From the NCBI GenBank assembly GCA_004151065.3, contig NWUY0300035610.1:1-25090 (forward strand): DNA of 25,090 bases, in the 5' to 3' direction. The notes under the pieces are model-generated. The model worked only from the letters and a program-made list of their open reading frames with translations. It was not told the DNA's origin and did not search any database. This document shows, piece by piece, positions 19,738 to 25,090 of this stretch (the first letter of the stretch is position 1; each line of letters starts with the position of its first letter). Made by a program: the position numbers and the translations under genes. The stretch comes from Larix sibirica (lineage: Eukaryota; Streptophyta; Pinopsida; Pinales; Pinaceae).

Positions 19738-21607
19738 GGGACAAAAGATTGGATTTGATTTCATTCCCTTGGATTTGTGGCTTGGTCTTTATGACCTCAA
19801 TATAGTTAGAAAAATGTTTCCTTGTAACTTTGGCTCACTTGGTCAAATTTCTAGAAGGGCACCGAGAGGGTTCTTAAATGTTTGGATTGTTCTAGGTTGT
19901 TTGAGAAGAACACATTCTCTTTTAATTACTTACATTCTCTTTTAATTACTTATTGTTTTGGTTGATGTAATTGTTGGTGGAGGCTACCCCTTTCGATCAT
20001 CAACCAATTCATTTTTCCTTTTATTAAGGAGTTGCCAAAATGTGTATGCCAAAGTCACATTTCATCTTAAATGTGTCTCATTGGAAAAGCCATAGTTACC
20101 TAGATTGCATTAGAAGGGTTTGGAATATCATGCCTAGGCAACGGGAGAGATGGATGGATCACATGGTAGTAGGATGCCATTGCTCGAAGCACTTCTTTTC
20201 TTGAGGGTATGAGATACATATTACTTTCATTAAAAAGGATTTGGAAAAGGTGAGCCAACACCTTCATAATAACCCTTTTAATGAGGAGTTGCAGGTCAAG
20301 GCAGGCAAGCTTAGGTATCGTCTAAAAATTGTCAAGATTCAAATTGCTAAGTGGACTCAATTGAGAGCCATGGTCTGTTAGTGGGCTCAACTGAGAGCCA
20401 GGGTCCATTAGTTGAAGATTGGGGATAAGTCTTTGAAGGATTTCTTTTTCTTTAAGGCCCTAGCCTTGAAAGAAGTCACGAAGAAGATTTTTGCGACCAA
20501 ATCAATTGAGGGAAGGCTCACTGAACAAGAGGGTGTTGAAAACACATTTGTTTCTCGCTATAAAATGGTTTTCTAATCTTAAGGGTCTAAAGAGAAACAT
20601 AGGGTGGCCATACAAACTTGTGTTGATGTGGTCCATGGAAGTTTTTTGATGCTTGAACAAGGTTGTATGATTAGTCATTGACTTTAGATGATTTGACTGT
20701 TGCCTTGTTGGAGAGGGTCAATGACAAATCGCCCAGGATGGGTGGAATCTTGTGCAAAATTTACAAAGTTACTTGGTATTTTGTCGAGCTTGACTTGCTT
20801 CAAGTATCTGGAGCATCTTACAGGGTTAATTTCCTTAGCGGGGCTAATGTCCTCCGTTGGGCACTATTGTTCTCAGATTACTCTATCTTATTGAAGTACT
20901 TAGTAGGATGCCATTGCTCGAAGCACTTCTTTTCTTGAGGGAATGAGATACATATTACTTTCATTAAAAGGGAATTGGAAAAGGTGAGCCAACACCTTCA
21001 TAATAACCCTTTTAATGAGGAGTTGCAGGCCAAGGCAGCCAAGCTTAGGTATTGTCTAAAAATTGTCAAGATTCAAATTGCTAAGTGGACGTCTATTAGT
21101 GGGCTCAATTGAGAGCCAGGGTCCATTAGTTGAAGATCAGGATAAGTCTTTGAAGGATTTCTTTTTCTTTAAGGCCCTAGCCTTGAAAGAAGTCATGGAG
21201 AAGATTTTTGCGACCAAATCAATTGAGGGAAGGCTCACTGAATAAGAGGGTGTTGAAAATACATTTGTTTCTCACTATAAAATGGTTTTCTAATCTTAAG
21301 GGTCTAAAGAGAAACATAGGGTGGCCATGCAAACTTGTGCTGATGTGGTCCATAGAAGTGTTTTGATGCTTGAACAAGGTTGTATGATTAGTCATTGACT
21401 TTAGATGATCTGACTGTTGCCTTGTTGGAGAGTGTCAATGACAAATTGCCAAGGATGGGTGGACTCTTGTGCAAAATTTACAAAGTTACTTGGTATTTTG
21501 TCGAGCTTGACTTGCTTGAAGTATATGGAGCACCTTACAGGGTTAATTTCCTTAATTGGGCTAATGTCCTCAGTCAGGCACTATTGTTCTCAGATTACTC
21601 TATTTGA
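19738..21607 (+). pseudogene. Second copy of the L1-like LINE fragment
   Basis: This corresponds to 12613-14482, including the 20-bp tandem (19912-19951) and the 0.72-kb internal duplication (about 20167-21605). No difference from copy 1 was noticed. Confidence 0.65.
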
Positions 21608-21614
21608 TTTTCAA

Positions 21615-22619
21615 TTTTAATTACTTCTGCAATGTGTGTTTTCACACTTTAACCCTACTGCTCTTCAATCTACAATTGAGCTAGAGCATAAAATCAACCA
21701 TGTTGCATGGCTGTTCAAATTAACCAAGAGAATTAGCAGCAAATACAATTATGTTATTAACAGACCATTAAAATTTAAACAAGATTACTACCTCTTTCCA
21801 ATGTTCGACTTTGTCCAAGAGTAATGCAGTCTAGTCTCGCTTTTATTTTGCTTGCCCAAAATGGAATTAACCTCCCTGCTGATAGTCAGCTTCGTAGCTC
21901 CAAGAAACCTTTAAGTTTCCCAACCCTTCGTGCCTGAGACGCCAAGAACAGTAACGCACAATATGTCTCTAAGAGGTTTGTCACATGATAATATTTCTTC
22001 CAAGAATTCTCCAGTATCTCAACAAGCTCCAACCTCTAAGCCTCTCCCAACACTACATCCTCCAAACTATTTATCAAATTCCCATACACATTTCCCCAAG
22101 TCTCATCAACCACCATCATTAATGGGAAATCAACGTCCCCTTCTAGAAATCAGGGAAAATGATAATTAAAATAAAGTAATAAATGAATTAAATAAATAAG
22201 AATGAAATAGAATGCAAAGTGTTTCTTCTCATTCTGGCTTATAAATGAAATTGGACATTTTCCTTTAAAATTTATGGCAATCCATTACATCCATTTAATC
22301 CATCATACCAACCAATATTAAAAGTCAAGGAGGGTATTTAATCCTACTAGATATTTATATGTATGCAATATACTTTCTATAATAATTAACTCTCTCATTA
22401 AGTAATTAATAACCTAGTTTAGTAATTAATATGTCAAGTAGCTGTATTAGTGTACATGTGCAATGTATGTATATGTAGCTAGTGTACACATCTTGTGCCT
22501 GTACTAGTGATAAACAATCACTGCCTCTAATGTGTTGAGAAATGTAGCTCGAGTAGGAACTTGTTGCACAGGCTTCAATATGAATGTGCAGGGAGTGGTT
22601 CAAGACTTTTCAAGGATGA
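21615..22619. other. Unassigned region (copy 2)
   Basis: This corresponds to 14490-15494. Nothing is recognised in it. Confidence 0.45.
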
Positions 22620-23588
22620 TGTAGAGGATGAGATGGCATAGTGGGACCCACAACAGAATGGGAGAATCTACATGGCACTTGGAGGACCATTTCAGGAGAA
22701 GGACCTCGTTGACAAAGTCAAGTTGTCTTAGGTCTAGGTTTCCTATTATTTCATTTCCTCATTATTTGTAGAGTGACCACTTGGGGAAAGTGGGAAATAT
22801 TTCTTTGTAATTTCTTTTAGAAAAAGTGAAAGTCTAATGTTTTGAATACGAACTTAGGGGTCTAAATGAAATGTTCTAAGGCATTAGTGACTTAGACTAG
22901 CATTTAATCTTAGCTGTACATCTCAAGATTGAGATAGGTGGCAGCTAGGGTTGAGGAGATTAGGGTTTTCTCAAAGCATAAAAAGGACATGAGGAGTTGA
23001 TCTCATTGTTGAAGAGAGCAAGAGAGCAGGAGAGAAGGAAGTGTGATTTAGGAAAAGAAGAGCAGATCTGATAGAGAGACCAACAAGATACCAATAGGCC
23101 ATACAGATGATACCACTGCTGTAGCTCTGTTTTCTATATGCACAGGTCGTACACCTTTCAAGAGTAGTCTGTACACTGTCTTCTATGGTTGCTTGTGTGC
23201 TTTAGTGTTGAGAGGAGAGGAAGAGTGATTTGCTGTTCCAAAAAAGCAGAAATCAGACAGGCTGTACTGCTGTAGCTTTTCCCTCCTCTACACAGGCCGT
23301 ACACTTTTGTTTGAGGAGATTTATTCACTGTACAACTGCTGTTTTAAGCAGGTTGTGGAGGTCACCTTGTAAGCTTTGATCAAAGATAATGAGAAGCTGA
23401 TTTGAAGGAGAAATCACTCTGTATGTATGTGTTTTATTTTTTTGCTTCCACTGTTTATTTTCCAGCTATTGTGTGACTGTTGCAATGTACAGAAAGTTAT
23501 TTCTGTCTTTAATTAAATTCAGCATTTGAGTTATTTATTGAGAAAAACATTATCCCCAGGGTTGGAAAAATTTACATGGTATCATAGC
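22620..23588 (+). mobile_element. Second copy of the probable LTR plus primer site
   Basis: This corresponds to 15495-16463. The LTR end is at 23576 and the primer-site motif TGGTATCATAGC at 23577-23588. Because whole flanking sequences match too, this pair is not the two LTRs of one element. Confidence 0.45.
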
Positions 23589-23788
23589 TTGGTTTTGGTT
23601 GAGATTCTCAAGGATTTAGTGTTAAATCATTGTTGGAAACAAAGGACTAGCTGTGTTATGGGCTGAGAATTTGCAGGAGATAATGCTATCGGACTATGGA
23701 GTTTTCTCTGCTATTATGTTAATGTTTTGAGCCCACCACTAAGGATCTTCTTCAGGACACAAGCCTCTCACCTTGTGAGCCTCGTTAT

Positions 23789-23799
23789 CTCCGATACCA
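23789..23799 (-). other. Copy of the minus-strand primer-site-like motif
   Basis: This is the same motif as at 16664-16674, offset by 7,125 bp. Confidence 0.3.
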
Positions 23800-23931
23800 T
23801 ATCAAAGAAATAAGAGATGAGAGATGCCACAACAAAACTGTGTTGATTGGTATCTTAAACAGTGTAATTGTACATGTATAAATACATGAAGGATTTGTTT
23901 AAAGATAGACACACTACCTTATCACAATCAT

Positions 23932-23960
23932 AAGTAGTTGAGAGAATATCTCAACTACTT
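23932..23960. repeat. Copy of the 12-bp inverted repeat
   Basis: The arms at 23932-23943 and 23949-23960 are identical to those at 16807-16835. Confidence 0.9.
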
Positions 23961-23964
23961 GCTA

Positions 23965-24825
23965 AAGTAGGAGCTAATCTAGCTCTCATGACCACTCGAG
24001 AAGACTATTCACGTAGAGGTACTTTCTACTTGACAATAACCAATACAATAACAAACGATGTGACTAAATACTAGCACATAAGACAAGTATGAGTTAGCTA
24101 TTCTAATAGAATTGACCACATCTTGAATTGGGTTTAAACAATGGTTGTGTGAAACTTAGTGGCAAAACTGATGACGAAGCTATCCCAAGAACCAATGACA
24201 CTACAGAAAGGACTCCCAGTTATCAACAACTTTGTTGCCCCCAAAATTTAATATTGTGTAGGATGGGTAGTATAGTGAAACTTACACTTGAAATGCCAGA
24301 CCCAGTGGTCATTAATGCTGAGGAGATAATAAGCTACCATTTAATGTGGATTCATATTCCTCCTTAATGGTCTTTTTTTAATGAGATTGGCAAGATCAGT
24401 TTAGTGAATTATCAGGGTCACTTCACATAAGCAGAAATATTTAAGAAAAAGTTTGGAGTGATTTCACAAACCATGCTTTTAAGGGCCTGTTAAGGGTTAT
24501 TTTGACAGCAATTGATTAAATTACATAACTCTTAAAATACATTACAAGGTACATATTTTTACTTTCAACAGAAACGAGAAAAGCCTTTATCTATATTATA
24601 AAAACAGAAGTTACAGGAGCCCCCAGGGCAGCAAAAAAGCAGAATTAAGGTCTGAACATAGAACTTCAATGCAGGCCAGGCCCACAGACTTCTCAGTCAG
24701 ATATGGAGCTTTACAATGCTTATCAAAATTTGTTTTGCTACTTCTAACTTTATAAACCTTGATAAACTGTCCACTAATATATTGGCAAAAAAACATAACA
24801 AAAACTAGGAAGCAGAACCAGAAAC
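23965..24825. other. Unassigned region (copy 2)
   Basis: This corresponds to 16840-17700. Nothing is recognised in it. Confidence 0.4.
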
Positions 24826-24832
24826 ATTATTC

Positions 24833-24923
24833 CTAGGGAGGGTCTTCATCAGCATCTGGCTGGACAGTGGAGAATTCGTCCATAGGGGAAGCTTTGGCCT
24901 GGTCATGAGTGTGGCCACTGTTT
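24833..24923 (-). CDS. Copy of the possible terminal exon
   Basis: This corresponds to 17708-17798, with the stop at 24833-24835. Here the upstream (higher-coordinate) side continues to the window end without an N, so this copy is the better one for tracing earlier exons beyond 25090. Confidence 0.25.
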
Positions 24924-25090
24924 CTGTTAAATTTAGGGTTAGGTTAGGGTTTGAAGTAGAAAATTCAAATTTTATATATTTTAATGCAAAAATTAAATTT
25001 CTAACCTAGTATTAGAAACAGCTGTAACAAGGCAAAATAAATTCAAAACATAATTCTCATCTCTTTCAACTTTAACACTCCCAAGGAGGT

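Larger units (their letters stand above)
18599..25051. repeat. Copy 2 of the near-identical 6,453-bp duplication
   Basis: This matches 11474-17926 at a constant offset of 7,125 bp, with no indels detected. It starts at the first base after NN (18597-18598). After 25051 the sequence continues into 39 bp not present after copy 1. Confidence 0.95.

Noticed and set aside
15495-23576. The two LTR-like segments as the 5' and 3' LTRs of one 8-kb element
   Set aside because: Sequence identity extends far outside both segments at the same offset, so they are parts of the larger duplication and not an LTR pair.
24924-25090. Minus-strand Copia LTR start near the window end (GGGAGTGTTAAAG)
   Set aside because: It resembles some LTR starts, but no primer site, polypurine tract or paired LTR could be shown.
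1-25090. CRISPR arrays, bacterial operons, rRNA genes or defence systems
   Set aside because: No spaced identical repeats, operon-like coding runs or rRNA sequence were seen. The content is that of a plant nuclear genome.

Overview
This looks like a piece of a large, repeat-rich land-plant nuclear genome, most likely a gymnosperm or fern. The reasons are AT-rich non-coding DNA, remnants of CACTA (tnp2), Copia and at least three LINE sequences, initiator-Met-tRNA primer-binding sites of the kind common in plant LTR elements, plant-type TTTAGGG stretches, and only one convincing host-gene exon. The species cannot be fixed from the sequence. Almost all longer open frames are chance or decayed transposon reading frames.

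Layout. 270-1090 (+): decayed CACTA/tnp2 transposase. 1725-3320: degenerate AATTGGG-rich array, interrupted at about 2450-2662 by a possible SINE. 3440-4470 (+): 3' end of an L1-type LINE with a zf-RVT-like region. 4470-6970: mostly unassigned, with an unrecognised minus-strand coding remnant at 5916-6121. 6971-7269 (+): a first exon with a clean splice donor, resembling the N-terminus of plant FANCD2, a Fanconi-pathway DNA crosslink-repair protein. The DNA after it, presumably intron 1, holds several tRNA-like SINE sequences (8029-8187, 8421-8500, 9230-9309). 9395-12600 (-): a 5'-truncated LINE with reverse transcriptase and a Cys/His tail. 12613-14482 (+): a second, L1-like LINE fragment with an internal tandem duplication. 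14490-17926: mostly unassigned DNA with one LTR-like segment, two opposed primer-binding-site-like motifs and a possible terminal exon on the minus strand.

The dominant large-scale feature is that 11474-17926 (6,453 bp) recurs almost perfectly at 18599-25051. The first copy stops exactly at an N (17927) and the second starts exactly after NN (18597-18598). The 669 bp between the Ns is a minus-strand Copia RT/RNase H fragment. This is the pattern of two overlapping contigs that were not merged, or of two haplotypes, with a small contig placed between them. I judge an assembly artefact more likely than a real duplication. Everything listed in 18599-25051 may therefore be the same locus counted twice.

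I did not find a convincing new biological system. The items most worth following are the FANCD2-like exon, the duplication/N geometry, the AATTGGG array, the SINE cluster and the unrecognised coding remnant at 5916-6121.
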